Of a DNA stretch of 64,000 bases, positions 1-8,237 are shown piece by piece. A program made the position numbers and the translations under genes. Source of the DNA: Segnochrobactrum spirostomi (lineage in GTDB: Bacteria; Pseudomonadota; Alphaproteobacteria; Rhizobiales; Segnochrobactraceae); NCBI RefSeq assembly GCF_009600605.1, contig NZ_VWNA01000001.1, forward strand, positions 682,001 through 746,000. The letters are read 5' to 3'. The notes under the pieces were generated by a model that was not told where the DNA came from, ran no database searches, and saw only the letters and a program-made list of their open reading frames with translations. How positions within the stretch are numbered: position 1 is the first letter of the stretch; each line of letters opens with the position of its first letter.

Positions 1-61
1 CGACCGCCTGCAAGCCATCGCCGCCGCGACCCGGGACGACGAAGAACCGGGCGGCTTCTGA
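1..61 (+). CDS. 3' end of an unidentified CDS
   Basis: An open frame enters from the left edge and stops at TGA 59-61. Its last 19 residues read DRLQAIAAATRDDEEPGGF. The acidic, polar tail looks like an ordinary protein C terminus, but it is too short to identify. The next gene starts 133 bases downstream on the same strand (cobD), so this could belong to the cobalamin cluster, but nothing in the visible residues shows that. The intervening bases 62-194 hold no recognisable feature. Confidence 0.5.
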   Translation, partial: DRLQAIAAATRDDEEPGGF

Positions 62-194
62 CGCAGGCGGCCGGTGACCTCGTCCGGCATCTTGCCTCCC
101 GTCCGGCGCCGCGGCCTCGTCGCGCTTGCGCCCCGCACCGCTCCGGCGACAAGATCGGGCGCTGCCCGTTTCCTTCCAACGCGTCCTCAGGCCC

Positions 195-1178
195 ATGCTC
201 TTTCTCGATGATGGTCCCGCGATCCTCCTCGTCGCGCTCGGGCTCGACGCCGTGGTCGGCGATCCGCCCTGGCTGTGGCGCCGGCTGCCCCATCCGGTCG
301 CGCTGATCGGCCGGGCGATCGGCGCCGCCGACCGCGGCCTCAACGACGCCCGCCTGCCCTTCGCGACGCGGCGGCGGCGCGGCGGCCTCGCCTTCGCCGG
401 CATTCTCCTCGCCGGCATCGCCGCCGCGGCCTTCGTCGAGGCGGTGTTCGCGGAATTGCCGTGGCCGATCGGCAGCGTCTTGATCGCCATCTTGGGCGCG
501 ATCTTCCTCGCCCAGCGCTCGCTCTACGATCACGTCCACGTCGTCGAAGCACCGCTCGCCGACGGCAACCTCGCCGCCGCCCGCTCCGCCGTTTCCCACG
601 TCGTCGGGCGCGACACCGCCCGTCTCGACGAAGCCGGCATCGCACGCGCGGCGATCGAGACGACGGCCGAGAGCTTCTGCGACGGGGTGGTGGCGCCGGC
701 CTTCTGGTTCGCCCTGTTCGGGCTTCCGGGCATCGTCGCCTACAAGATCATCAACACCGCCGATTCGATGATCGGCCACGACGACGCGCGCCATCGCGCC
801 TTCGGCTTCTTCGCAGCCAAGACAGACGACCTCGTCAACCTCATCCCTGCCCGCCTGTCCGGCGCGCTCGTCGCGCTCGCCGCGCCGCTCGCCCGCGGGC
901 GGATCGGGCACGCCTTCTCGATCATGCTGCGCGACGCGCCGAAGCATGCCTCGCCGAACGCCGGCTGGCCGGAGGCGGCGATGGCCGGCGGCCTCGACGT
1001 CGCCCTGCTCGGGCCGACGCCCTATGGCGGCGAACTGACGGACAAGGCCTGGCTCAATCCCGAGGGTCGCCGCGAGGCCGGCGCCCGCGACATCCGCCGT
1101 GGGCTGCGCGTTTATCTCGGCGCGGCGGCGCTCCATGCCCTGCTGTGGGCGATCGTCGCGGCGATCGCAGCGCTCTGA
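195..1178 (+). CDS. cobD: Adenosylcobinamide-phosphate synthase CobD/CbiB
   Basis: Polytopic inner-membrane enzyme that joins the aminopropanol arm to adenosylcobyric acid, giving adenosylcobinamide (phosphate), late in B12 synthesis. The 327-residue product has the family's usual length. It shows the N-terminal pattern ALGLDAVVGDPPWLWRRLPHPV and several hydrophobic segments. The central stretch ETTAESFCDGVVAPAFWF and the NTADSMIGH motif are hallmarks of CobD/CbiB. The frame is open further upstream to a TTG at 126, but the ATG at 195 begins exactly where family similarity begins. It converges on cobQ with only six bases between the stop codons, which places it in a cobalamin cluster with cobQ and cobU. 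Confidence 0.93.
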   Translation: MLFLDDGPAILLVALGLDAVVGDPPWLWRRLPHPVALIGRAIGAADRGLNDARLPFATRRRRGGLAFAGILLAGIAAAAFVEAVFAELPWPIGSVLIAILGAIFLAQRSLYDHVHVVEAPLADGNLAAARSAVSHVVGRDTARLDEAGIARAAIETTAESFCDGVVAPAFWFALFGLPGIVAYKIINTADSMIGHDDARHRAFGFFAAKTDDLVNLIPARLSGALVALAAPLARGRIGHAFSIMLRDAPKHASPNAGWPEAAMAGGLDVALLGPTPYGGELTDKAWLNPEGRREAGARDIRRGLRVYLGAAALHALLWAIVAAIAAL

Positions 1179-1184
1179 CCGCGC

Positions 1185-2702
1185 TCACGCCCCGCGGCTG
1201 CGGGCGATCGCAAGGATGCGCCCGAGATCGAGATGAGCTTCGAGATGATCGGCGAGCGCGTCGAGCGCCGCCTCGACGGCCTCGTCATAGGCGAAGTCCG
1301 ACGCGACCCCGAGCCCGGCGAGAAAGCGCGCGCGGAACCCATCCGCCGAAAAGAGACCGTGGGCATAGGTGCCGGCGACCCGTCCATCCGCCGACACCGC
1401 GCCGTCGGGCCGCCCCTCGATCTCGACGAACGGCCGGGCACAATCGGGGCCTTGGGTGCGGCCGAGATGGATCTCGTAGCCCTCGATGGGCGTATTCGTT
1501 GCGACGTCGCGGCCGCGCACCGGCCGGGTCACCTTGTCGCCGCCAAGCACGGTCTCGACATCGAGCAGACCGAGCCCCGGCACGGTCCCGGCCCGCCCCT
1601 CGACCCCGTCCGGGTCGGCGATGGTGCGCCCGAGCATCTGGTAGCCGCCGCAGAGCCCGACGACCCGTCCGCCGCGGCGGACATGGGCGGCGAGATCGAC
1701 GTCCCAGCCCTGGGCGCGGAGAAAGGCGAGGTCGCCGATCGTCGCCTTCGAGCCCGGCAACACGACGAGGCCGGTTTCCGCCGGCAGGGCCTCGCCGGGG
1801 GCGAGGAAGCGCACCCGCACGCCCGGCTCGCCGCGCAGGGGATCGAGATCGTCGAAATTCGCCATTCGCGACAGCATCGGCACGACGACGAGAAGACCGC
1901 CCTCGCCGCCCGAGCGCGCGGCCGCGGCGAGGGAGAGCGCGTCCTCGGCCGGCAGGCGGGCGGCGTCGGGCAGCCACGGCACGAGGCCGAGCGCCGGCCA
2001 GCCGGTGAAGCGCTCGATTGCCGCCATGCCTTCGGAAAACAGCGCAGGATCGCCGCGGAAGCGGTTGACGAGAAAGCCCTTGATCCGCGCCGCGTCATCC
2101 GGCGGCAGAACCGCGTGGTGGCCCACGAGGCTCGCGATGACCCCGCCGCGATCGATGTCGCCGACGAGGATGACCGGCACGTCGGCGGCGTGGGCGAAGC
2201 CCATGTTGGCGATGTCGCCGGCCCGCAGGTTGATCTCCGCCGGGCTGCCGGCGCCTTCGACCAGAATGAGGTCCGCTTCCGCCGCGAGCCGGGCGAAGCT
2301 GTCGAGCACGTCGGGCATCAAGGTCGGCTTGAGGCGCTGATAGGCGGCCGCCTCCGCCCGGGTGCGGCGCTTGCCCTGCACCACCACCTGCGCGCCGCGG
2401 TCGGTCTCGGGTTTCAACAGCACCGGGTTCATGTGGACGCTCGGCGCCACCCGCGCGGCGCGCGCCTGCAAGGCCTGGGCGCGGCCGATCTCGCCGCCGT
2501 CCGGCGTCGCGGCGGCGTTGTTCGACATGTTCTGCGGCTTGAACGGGCGCACCGCGAGCCCCTGCCGCACGAAGGCCCGGCAGAGCCCGGCGACGATCAG
2601 CGACTTGCCGACGTCCGAGCCGGTGCCCTGGATCATGATGGCCGGCGTCGCCGGCCGGCCCCCGCTCGTCATCCCTAAGCCGGTCATACCCGCCCCGCTC
2701 AT
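1185..2702 (-). CDS. cobQ: Cobyric acid synthase CobQ
   Basis: Glutamine-dependent amidotransferase that amidates positions b, d, e and g of adenosylcobyrinic acid a,c-diamide. The 505-residue product has an N-terminal dethiobiotin-synthetase-like ATP-binding domain with the P-loop GTGSDVGKS near residue 25. A C-terminal class I glutamine amidotransferase domain follows, whose nucleophilic cysteine lies in [12 protein letters not shown]; the partner histidine lies in YAHGLF near the C terminus. The ATG at 2702 overlaps the cobU stop as ATGA, so the two genes are translationally coupled. The frame remains open upstream through cobU, but that part is only a shadow of cobU in another frame. Confidence 0.95.
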   Translation of the reverse strand: MSGAGMTGLGMTSGGRPATPAIMIQGTGSDVGKSLIVAGLCRAFVRQGLAVRPFKPQNMSNNAAATPDGGEIGRAQALQARAARVAPSVHMNPVLLKPETDRGAQVVVQGKRRTRAEAAAYQRLKPTLMPDVLDSFARLAAEADLILVEGAGSPAEINLRAGDIANMGFAHAADVPVILVGDIDRGGVIASLVGHHAVLPPDDAARIKGFLVNRFRGDPALFSEGMAAIERFTGWPALGLVPWLPDAARLPAEDALSLAAAARSGGEGGLLVVVPMLSRMANFDDLDPLRGEPGVRVRFLAPGEALPAETGLVVLPGSKATIGDLAFLRAQGWDVDLAAHVRRGGRVVGLCGGYQMLGRTIADPDGVEGRAGTVPGLGLLDVETVLGGDKVTRPVRGRDVATNTPIEGYEIHLGRTQGPDCARPFVEIEGRPDGAVSADGRVAGTYAHGLFSADGFRARFLAGLGVASDFAYDEAVEAALDALADHLEAHLDLGRILAIARSRGA

Positions 2703-3322
2703 GACCACAGCGCCGCGACCGGGTCCGCGGCCGGCTTCAGGCGCAGCGGACAGCCCGCGGCGACAAAGAAGGCGTCGGTCGCGATCTCGGCGACGCGGCG
2801 GTTGAGGCGGCCCTGGGCATCGCGGAAACGGCGGCCGAGCGGCGTATCCGGCACGATGCCGAGCCCAACCTCGTTGGAGACGAGGACCACCGGCCCGGCG
2901 GCGCCGGCGAGCGCGGCGACGAGGCCTTCGATCTCGGCCTCGACGGGGCGATCCGCCAGCATGACGTTGGTAAGCCACAGGGTCAGGCAATCGACGAGCA
3001 CGATGCGGCCCGGCCCCGCCTCCGCCGCGATCAAACCGGCGAGGGCGATCGGAACCTCGAGGGTGCGCCAGTCCTCGCCGCGCTCGGCGCGATGGCGGGC
3101 GATCCGTTCGGCCATCTCCCCGTCCCGCGCCTCGCCGGTCGCGACATAGAGGCGCTCGAGCCCGCTCGCGCGGACGACCCGCTCGGCGAACGCGCTCTTA
3201 CCCGACCGCGCGCCGCCGGTGACGAGCACGAGGCGCGGACGAACGGCGTTCGTCTGCTCGGCGACCTCCCGGCCTTGCGCCGTCTCCCGGCCTTGCGCGC
3301 TATCGCGGTCCTGGTCGCACAT
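2699..3322 (-). CDS. cobU: Adenosylcobinamide kinase / guanylyltransferase CobU (CobP)
   Basis: Bifunctional enzyme that phosphorylates adenosylcobinamide and transfers GMP to make adenosylcobinamide-GDP, in the nucleotide-loop assembly branch. The P-loop [16 protein letters not shown] is clear. The segment [17 protein letters not shown] carries the histidine that is guanylylated in the family. The motif [12 protein letters not shown] is also typical. The start at 3322 gives 207 residues. The N-terminal 25 residues contain a small duplication (AQGRE twice, from two CCGGCCTTGCGC copies at about 3275-3300) and no strong ribosome-binding site is visible, so the exact start is uncertain. It overlaps cobQ by four bases. 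I found no cobalamin riboswitch upstream. Confidence 0.92.
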   Translation of the reverse strand: MCDQDRDSAQGRETAQGREVAEQTNAVRPRLVLVTGGARSGKSAFAERVVRASGLERLYVATGEARDGEMAERIARHRAERGEDWRTLEVPIALAGLIAAEAGPGRIVLVDCLTLWLTNVMLADRPVEAEIEGLVAALAGAAGPVVLVSNEVGLGIVPDTPLGRRFRDAQGRLNRRVAEIATDAFFVAAGCPLRLKPAADPVAALWS

Positions 3323-3465
3323 TCCGATTTGCCGTCCTTCACCCTGCCGCGGCTGCGCCGGCCCCACGACGGCCCGAGCCCGGGCGACGATAAGGCCCCG
3401 GACCGGATTCGCGAAAGCACCGCTGATGGGTGGCGCAACCAGCCGCTCCATGCCCTCCGCTTTCC

Positions 3466-3557
3466 ATCGTCATTGCCGGCCTTGTCCCGGCAACCGAGGG
3501 GCGGCGGACACCGAGCACGTGGTTCCTGGATCCCCGGGTCAAGCCCGGGGAAGACGA
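3466..3557. repeat. Double-hairpin intergenic repeat, copy A
   Basis: Two short hairpins face each other: TTGCCGG / CCGGCAA (3473-3479, 3487-3493) and CCCCGGG / CCCGGGG (3532-3538, 3544-3550). The outer ends ATCGTCAT and AAGACGAC are roughly complementary. Related copies occur at 7395-7490, 20239-20327 and, as a half copy, 19679-19710. When translated it gives the familiar spurious peptide pattern VIAGLVPATE...DPRVKPGEDD seen in many alphaproteobacterial intergenic repeats. It lies upstream of cobU. Confidence 0.75.
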
Positions 3558-3689
3558 CAGAAAGGTCGTGGTTCGCCCTGCCCCAGGCGGAACGCGCGAG
3601 CCCTCTGCCCCGCAGCGCCGGATCTTGCGCGGAACCGCCGTCCATCCCAACTTATGCACATGGTGCGGGGCGGCCCGGCAACTTCGCGC

Positions 3690-3718
3690 TTGGCAACCCG
3701 CGGCACTGTTGTTATAGG
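3690..3718 (+). promoter_or_regulatory. Sigma-70 promoter of tRNA-Asn
   Basis: TTGGCA (3690-3695) and TATAGG (3713-3718) are separated by 17 bases and lie about 30 bases before the mature tRNA 5' end. Both hexamers are close to consensus and the spacing is optimal. Confidence 0.65.
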
Positions 3719-3747
3719 CAGCACCCGAGCCGGCCAGCCGGTTCCGA

Positions 3748-3823
3748 TCCCCGATAGCTCAGTTGGTAGAGCATTCGACTGTTAATCGAATTGTCGCAGG
3801 TTCGAGCCCTGCTCGGGGAGCCA
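3748..3823 (+). tRNA. tRNA-Asn (anticodon GUU), CCA encoded
   Basis: The acceptor stem TCCCCGA (3748-3754) pairs perfectly with TCGGGGA (3813-3819). It is followed by discriminator G and an encoded CCA ending at 3823. The D-arm AGCTCAGTTGGTAGAGC is canonical. The anticodon stem TTCGA / TCGAA encloses the loop CTGTTAA with anticodon GTT. The T-arm contains GGTTCGAGCCC. A promoter with near-consensus hexamers precedes it. Confidence 0.97.
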
Positions 3824-3927
3824 TCTTTCCCAAATCGCTTTTGCGTTTCAGCTGCGCGGGCACAAGAGATGTCGCGCTCTGGTTTCGACGAAAGCCACGA
3901 CGCCCTTATCGCGCCGCATTCTGACAC

Positions 3928-4311
3928 TCACAGAACGCTTGCGACGTCCGTCTGGCGAAAATCATTGCCAATATAAAGCAGCGCGCATTCATGCTCTTTC
4001 GCGACGTCGTACGCGAAGCAATCGCCGAAATTCAGCGCTGCGGGATGGAACCCTTTTCCCCACCTCCGATAAGCTTCCGCGACGCGCCGTGAAGACGCCG
4101 GCGTCACGCTGACAATCTCGAAGCCGAGCCCATCAATCAGCCGCTCGACCTCTTCGCCGACGCCGCGCTGTCGGGCGACGATCATAGCTTCCGCGACCGT
4201 GACGGACGAAATCAGCAGGCGTTCCTCTGCAGCGAGCGCCGCGGCGCAAGAGCCTGCCTCCGGCTCGTTCAGAACGATCGCCAAGAGCGCCGACGTATCG
4301 ACGGCAATCAT
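3928..4311 (-). CDS. PIN-domain toxin (VapC-like ribonuclease)
   Basis: A 127-residue single PIN domain, the usual length for VapC toxins, which are Mg2+-dependent site-specific RNases. The acidic metal-binding residues are visible: Asp5 in MIAVDTSALL, Glu41 in SVTVAEAM, Asp97 in NFGDCFAY and Asp117 in IGNDF. The start codon overlaps the stop of the upstream antitoxin gene (4308-4311, ATGA), as is typical of these operons, where tight coupling keeps toxin below antitoxin. The gene lies just downstream of tRNA-Asn in convergent orientation. Target RNA cannot be predicted from sequence. Confidence 0.9.
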   Translation of the reverse strand: MIAVDTSALLAIVLNEPEAGSCAAALAAEERLLISSVTVAEAMIVARQRGVGEEVERLIDGLGFEIVSVTPASSRRVAEAYRRWGKGFHPAALNFGDCFAYDVAKEHECALLYIGNDFRQTDVASVL

Positions 4312-4565
4312 CCGGGAAGGCCTTCGTCGTCATACAGAAAATCTTGGCTGCGCGCTGCGCCCGGGCCGGCGGTTCGCTTCTCGGCCGCGGAGGCGCGGAC
4401 GGAATCTATCAGAGCCTTGCGCGATCGAGCATCGATAACGGTCTTCACCGGAACCAGACGGACCGCCGCATGACCGTGGCGGGTCAGGATGATCTCGTCC
4501 CCTGCCTCCGCGCGACGGACCAGTTCCGTCAGTTGGCCTTTCGCTTCCGTCACGGAAACCCGCAT
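4308..4565 (-). CDS. Phd/YefM-type antitoxin of the PIN toxin
   Basis: 85-residue antitoxin. The N-terminal half (VSVTEAKGQLTELVRRAEAG followed by GDEIILTRHGHAAVRLVPV) matches the Phd/YefM DNA-binding fold. The C-terminal half (ending QDFLYDDEGLPG) is acidic and probably wraps the toxin active site, a pattern seen in VapB and Phd proteins partnered with PIN toxins. A strong ribosome-binding site (GGGAGG) precedes the ATG. The gene is first in the two-gene operon. The inverted repeat at 4606-4619 just upstream is a plausible autoregulatory operator. Confidence 0.88.
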   Translation of the reverse strand: MRVSVTEAKGQLTELVRRAEAGDEIILTRHGHAAVRLVPVKTVIDARSRKALIDSVRASAAEKRTAGPGAARSQDFLYDDEGLPG

Positions 4566-4605
4566 GATGGCCTCCCTTCTCGCGTCTAATCACTCAATTT
4601 TAGAC

Positions 4606-4619
4606 TAGACAATGGTCTA
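4606..4619 (-). promoter_or_regulatory. Candidate operator of the toxin-antitoxin operon
   Basis: A perfect inverted repeat TAGAC-AATG-GTCTA lies 41-54 bases upstream of the antitoxin start, in a locally AT-rich patch, and a further TAGAC half-site directly abuts it at 4601-4605. Autoregulation through such palindromes is the rule for Phd-type antitoxins; binding here is inferred. Confidence 0.45.
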
Positions 4620-4798
4620 TCTCAATCTCTCCCTCACACCATCGCACATCGGCTTTCCTGGTCCGCCCCCTCATCCCTCCACCCACCTCTCCCGGACTTT
4701 GACGCTCCTCAAATACGTTGATATCAATCCATCCGGAACGTCCGAGCGACCGCGGGCGTTGCCGAGCGAGACCAAGGCCGATCTCGGGAGGGGATTTC

Positions 4799-5596
4799 AT
4801 GAGCGACGCTGAAACAGCCGGTGCGTCCGGCTGCGCCGGGCGGTTCGTCTGGTACGAGTTGATGACGACCGATACGGCGGCCGCCCGCGCCTTCTATGGC
4901 AGCGTGGTCGGCTGGCGGATGCATGACGCCGGCATGCCGGGCTTTGAATATACCCTGCTCGGCACCGCAGCCGGCGATGCCGGCGGCCTGATGGAAATCC
5001 CCGCCGAGGCCCGCGCCCAAGGCGCGCAACCGGGCTGGATCGGCTATATCGCGGTCGACGACGTGGATGCGAAGACCGCGGCGGTCTCCGCGGCCGGCGG
5101 CAAGGTGTATCGGGAGCCGGCGGATATCCCGAATGTCGGCCGCTTTTCCGTCGTCGCCGATCCGCAGGGCGCGGTCTTTTCGCTCTTCATGGGCGACGGC
5201 TCCGGCGAAATGCCGGACGTGCCGCCGGGCACGCCGGGACATGCGGGCTGGCGGGAGCTCCACGCGGGGGATTGGGAGGCGGTCTTTCCGTTCTATGCCG
5301 AGCTGTTCGGCTGGACCAAGGCCAACAGCTTCGACATGGGGCCGATGGGCACCTACCAAACCTTCGCCGTCGGCGGCGAGCCGACCGGCGGCATGATGAC
5401 GAAGCCGGAGGGCGTGCCGGTCCCGGCTTGGAATTATTATTTTCTGGTCGACGGGGCCGAGGCGGCCCTCGATCGGATCAAGGCGGCCGGGGGCCAGGTG
5501 CTCAACGGTCCGATGCAGGTCCCCAACGACAGTTGGATCGTGCAGGGCCTCGATCCGCAGGGCGCGTTCTTTTCGCTGATCAGCCACACCCGCTGA
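4799..5596 (+). CDS. Two-domain VOC (glyoxalase/bleomycin-resistance fold) protein
   Basis: 265 residues made of two tandem VOC domains. The first begins GRFVWYELMTTDTAAARAFY and the second begins HAGWRELHAGDWEAVFPFY near residue 145. Each ends with the typical DPQGA(V/F)FSL strand. The layout matches the glyoxalase-like proteins often annotated as hydrolase or Cfp30B-like, whose substrate is mostly unknown. The ATG at 4799 is preceded by GGGAGGGG, a good ribosome-binding site; the longer open frame upstream has no support. It converges on the membrane protein at 5610, with a GC-rich hairpin between them. Specific function is not predictable. Confidence 0.88.
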   Translation: MSDAETAGASGCAGRFVWYELMTTDTAAARAFYGSVVGWRMHDAGMPGFEYTLLGTAAGDAGGLMEIPAEARAQGAQPGWIGYIAVDDVDAKTAAVSAAGGKVYREPADIPNVGRFSVVADPQGAVFSLFMGDGSGEMPDVPPGTPGHAGWRELHAGDWEAVFPFYAELFGWTKANSFDMGPMGTYQTFAVGGEPTGGMMTKPEGVPVPAWNYYFLVDGAEAALDRIKAAGGQVLNGPMQVPNDSWIVQGLDPQGAFFSLISHTR

Positions 5597-5602
5597 CGGA
5601 GA

Positions 5603-5621
5603 CCCGCGCTCACGGCGCGGG
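5603..5621. terminator. Candidate bidirectional terminator hairpin
   Basis: CCCGCGC-TCACG-GCGCGGG forms a perfect seven-pair stem at the convergent ends of the VOC gene and the membrane-protein gene. It overlaps the stop codon of the latter. No U-tract follows on either strand, so its strength is uncertain. Confidence 0.45.
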
Positions 5622-7103
5622 CGACCGCACCAGGGAATAGACCTTGTGCGCGAAGGGGACCGGCGCGCTTTCGACCACGGCGAGCGCGCCGGCCGCCCGT
5701 CCCTCGACGACCGTGTAGGCCGGCGGCACGGCGGGGTGCAGGGGAAAGCGGTCACCAACCTGGGGCGCGAGCGCGCCGGGGTCGGTTTCGGCCAGGCCCC
5801 CGCTTTCGCTCAGAAGCGTCACCATGGCGGCGGCGGCGCGGCCGGTGGCGAGCTGGTTCGCGGCGACGAAGAGATCGAGCGCGAGGCTCACCGCGATCAC
5901 CAGTCCGGCGAGGATTTTCCGGCGCGCCAGAAGCGGCGCGACGAAGAGATACGCGAGCGGCAGCAGGAACAGGAGATAACGCTGGGCCGGCCGCGTCAGC
6001 GCGAGCGCGCCGATCACGGCGACGATGCCGAGGATCAGGCAGACGACGAGCCGCAGATCCCCTTCCCCGCTCCGGGCGGTCGCGACGCCCTCGGCCGCCG
6101 TCACGACGAAGAAGCCGGCGCAGACCGCGAACGCCCCGCCGACGACGGCGCCCGCGAGGTAGCGATCGAGCGGACCGAAATTCATCTCCCCGTTCGGGGC
6201 GAGCAACAGCGCCCCCGCGACGAACAGCCCCGCTCCGCCGACCACCACGATGACCCAGGCGGCGGGGGAATGCCGCCGGCGCCACAGCGCCAGAAGGGGC
6301 AGCGGCATCAACAGAAGCGCGAGATAGCCCGCATAGGCGACGAGGTTCGTCGCCACGAAGCCCGGTGTGATCACGAGGCCGTGGATCGACTGGAATTGCG
6401 GCGGCGCGATCCAGAAGCCGTAGGCGGCGCGGATCCCGGCGAGGAAAAGCAACGGCCAGACGAGGATGGCGGCGGTGATCAGCGCCACACTCGACAGCCG
6501 TCGGGCGGGCGGCGCGCCGGGCCGGGAGAGGCCTTCGAGCCAGATCAGCGGCAACAGCAGCGCGGCGTGATATTTGAGAATGATGGCGAGCGCGAAGGCG
6601 ACCACCGCCGCGGCCCTGGTCGCCCCAGAGCCCGGTCGCTCCCAGGCGAGCGCCACGGCGAAGATCGCGAGCGCGGCGGGCAGGAAATCCGCCGTACCGC
6701 GCCCCGAAAAGGTCCAGACCAGCGGATTGACGACGACGAGCGCGACGAGAAGCGCGTCCGGCACCGCGAGCCCGAGCCGCCCGCGCAACCGCACCAGCGC
6801 CGCGGCGAGGAAAGCGAGGCCGGCGATCGAGAAAAGGCGCGGGGCGAGATCGATGCCGATGAAGGGCAAGGCCGCGTGGAGGCCATAAGCCAGCATCGGC
6901 AGGCCGAGCGAATTCGCCTCGACAGCGAAATAGCGCGCGAGGAGATCGGCATCGCCGGTCGCAAACGACCGCGCGGCGCCGGAGAACGCCCACTCGAGAT
7001 TGATCCCCGGCAACCACACGAGCGCGAGATGCGCCGCGATCACCAACGTCGCAATCACGGCGGCCACAGGCAGCCCGGAGAACTGCCGTCTGTCTTCGAT
7101 CAT
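5610..7103 (-). CDS. Polytopic membrane protein, possible GT-C-type glycosyltransferase
   Basis: 497 residues with about ten to twelve hydrophobic segments. The first is at residues 10-30 (VAAVIATLVIAAHLALVWL). The topology resembles GT-C glycosyltransferases (ArnT/PMT or GT87 families), which use polyprenyl-linked sugars. The first periplasmic loop carries acidic residues (DADLLARYFAVEAN), as those enzymes require, but I cannot see a diagnostic motif. The start chosen is the ATG at 7103, preceded by AGGTGG; a second possible start lies 27 bases upstream. The 433-base gap behind it contains a palindromic repeat. It stands alone with no sugar-pathway genes nearby, so substrate and role are unknown. 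Confidence 0.65.
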   Translation of the reverse strand: MIEDRRQFSGLPVAAVIATLVIAAHLALVWLPGINLEWAFSGAARSFATGDADLLARYFAVEANSLGLPMLAYGLHAALPFIGIDLAPRLFSIAGLAFLAAALVRLRGRLGLAVPDALLVALVVVNPLVWTFSGRGTADFLPAALAIFAVALAWERPGSGATRAAAVVAFALAIILKYHAALLLPLIWLEGLSRPGAPPARRLSSVALITAAILVWPLLFLAGIRAAYGFWIAPPQFQSIHGLVITPGFVATNLVAYAGYLALLLMPLPLLALWRRRHSPAAWVIVVVGGAGLFVAGALLLAPNGEMNFGPLDRYLAGAVVGGAFAVCAGFFVVTAAEGVATARSGEGDLRLVVCLILGIVAVIGALALTRPAQRYLLFLLPLAYLFVAPLLARRKILAGLVIAVSLALDLFVAANQLATGRAAAAMVTLLSESGGLAETDPGALAPQVGDRFPLHPAVPPAYTVVEGRAAGALAVVESAPVPFAHKVYSLVRSPAP

Positions 7104-7394
7104 GGATCGCCACCTGGATGCCCGCCCCAACAGAGACGACGATCCGGTGAATTTTCCGCGAACGAAGGCTCTAAATCGATCGCACCGTGGGCCTTATGGC
7201 CCTCATCGCCGCCATCGCCGCCCGGCGCGGGTGACCCGGGGTGGGCGGTGGCGTTGTCCGGAACCGCTTCCGTCGGTGCTGGAATGCGGCCATCGCGGCA
7301 CGACGCCTTCACCCTCCCCGGCGAGGGCAGGGCAATCGCGCTTGGCCACGGACCATCCAAGCGGCCCTCTTATGCGGCGGACACCTTGCTCTCC

Positions 7395-7490
7395 ATCGTC
7401 GTTCCCGCCCTTGTGGCGGCAACCCCGGGGCGGCACGGACTGTGTTCCGCCCCCTGGGTTCCCGGGACAAGTGGGCGGGTCAGCGTCGTG
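7395..7490. repeat. Double-hairpin intergenic repeat, copy B (diverged)
   Basis: Related to copy A: the left end CTCCATCGTCGTTCCCGCCCTTGTGGCGG, read as segments CCATCGTC and CCGCCCTTG, lines up with copy A, and the right end carries GGGACAAGTGGGCGGG. The match is weaker than for copies A and C. It occupies most of the gap between the membrane protein (5610-7103) and the small secreted protein (7537-7941); the rest of that gap shows nothing else. Confidence 0.6.
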
Positions 7491-7536
7491 TTTGCTTCGC
7501 GGTTGGTCGGATTTCACCACCGCCTGAATAGTCCGC

Positions 7537-7941
7537 TCACTCGCAGAACTTGCTCGGGATCGTCACCGTGCTGTCGGGCGCGACGTCGACCAGGACAGCC
7601 GCCGTCGCCGTGCCGACCGGCGGCACGAACAAGATCTTGCCGGACCCGCCGGGACTGCCGGCGCACGCATTGAACATCTCGCTATAGCCGGCCGGGACTT
7701 TGCCCGATCGAAGCTTCCGGAGGAAGGTGGCACTGCCGATGGCGAGCTGGCAGGTCTCGTCCCCCACGGTTGCGTAGGCCGCGCCGCTGCAGGTGTTCTT
7801 GAGGGTGAACCAGAGGCCGGGCGTCACGATCGTGACCGATCCGGCCCGGGCAGTAAAATCGTCGGGTTCGGCGGCGAGGACACCGCCCGACATGGCACAC
7901 GCGACAACCACGACGAACGCACGCAGGCGATGGCGATTCAT
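7537..7941 (-). CDS. Small secreted protein of unknown function
   Basis: 134 residues. The N terminus is a clear Sec signal peptide: basic MNRHRLR, a hydrophobic core of VVVVACAMSGG, and a likely cleavage after VLAA. The mature part has four cysteines (within NTCSGA, DETCQL, FNACAG and the C-terminal KFCE), suggesting two disulfides in the periplasm. I do not recognise a family. A good ribosome-binding site (GGGAG) precedes the ATG. A plausible promoter lies at 7971-7998, in an AT-rich stretch shared with the divergent truncated-haemoglobin gene. Confidence 0.7.
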   Translation of the reverse strand: MNRHRLRAFVVVVACAMSGGVLAAEPDDFTARAGSVTIVTPGLWFTLKNTCSGAAYATVGDETCQLAIGSATFLRKLRSGKVPAGYSEMFNACAGSPGGSGKILFVPPVGTATAAVLVDVAPDSTVTIPSKFCE

Positions 7942-7970
7942 GGGGCTCTCCCATCTGGTGTGACGCCGTC

Positions 7971-7998
7971 AGTTTACACAATTTAAGGTTGTTCACAA
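7971..7998 (-). promoter_or_regulatory. Candidate promoter of the small secreted protein
   Basis: On the minus strand TTGTGA (7998-7993) and TAAACT (7976-7971) are 16 bases apart. Two direct repeats, TTACACAAT (7974-7982) and TTCACAATA (7992-8000), lie in the same AT-rich patch and could bind a regulator. Matches to consensus are only partial. Confidence 0.35.
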
Positions 7999-8237
7999 TA
8001 ACGGAAGCACGAAATACGAGCGCTCCGATGCCCACGGGACCCGAGACGCCAGCCGCACAAGGTCGGGGCCGCCGCTCCCGGGGCGACCGGCGAGCGCACG
8101 CAAGGACTCCAGCCGTGGAACCGAGGGGCGCGCGGCGAGCCGCAACAGGCCCTTGCAGGGCCCGCCGGCCGACAGATATCAGGGCACGCAACCGGAAGAG
8201 ACCGCCATCGGCGATCCCCCCGCAGGTGAGGCCGAGC

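Noticed and set aside
3323-3740. Possible cobalamin riboswitch upstream of cobU
   Set aside because: No B12 box on the minus strand; the region holds only the double-hairpin repeat and the tRNA promoter.
5646-7673. 675-residue plus-strand open frame
   Set aside because: Antisense to the polytopic membrane protein; Arg/Glu/Gly/Asp-rich with no domain, whereas the minus strand has clear membrane helices.
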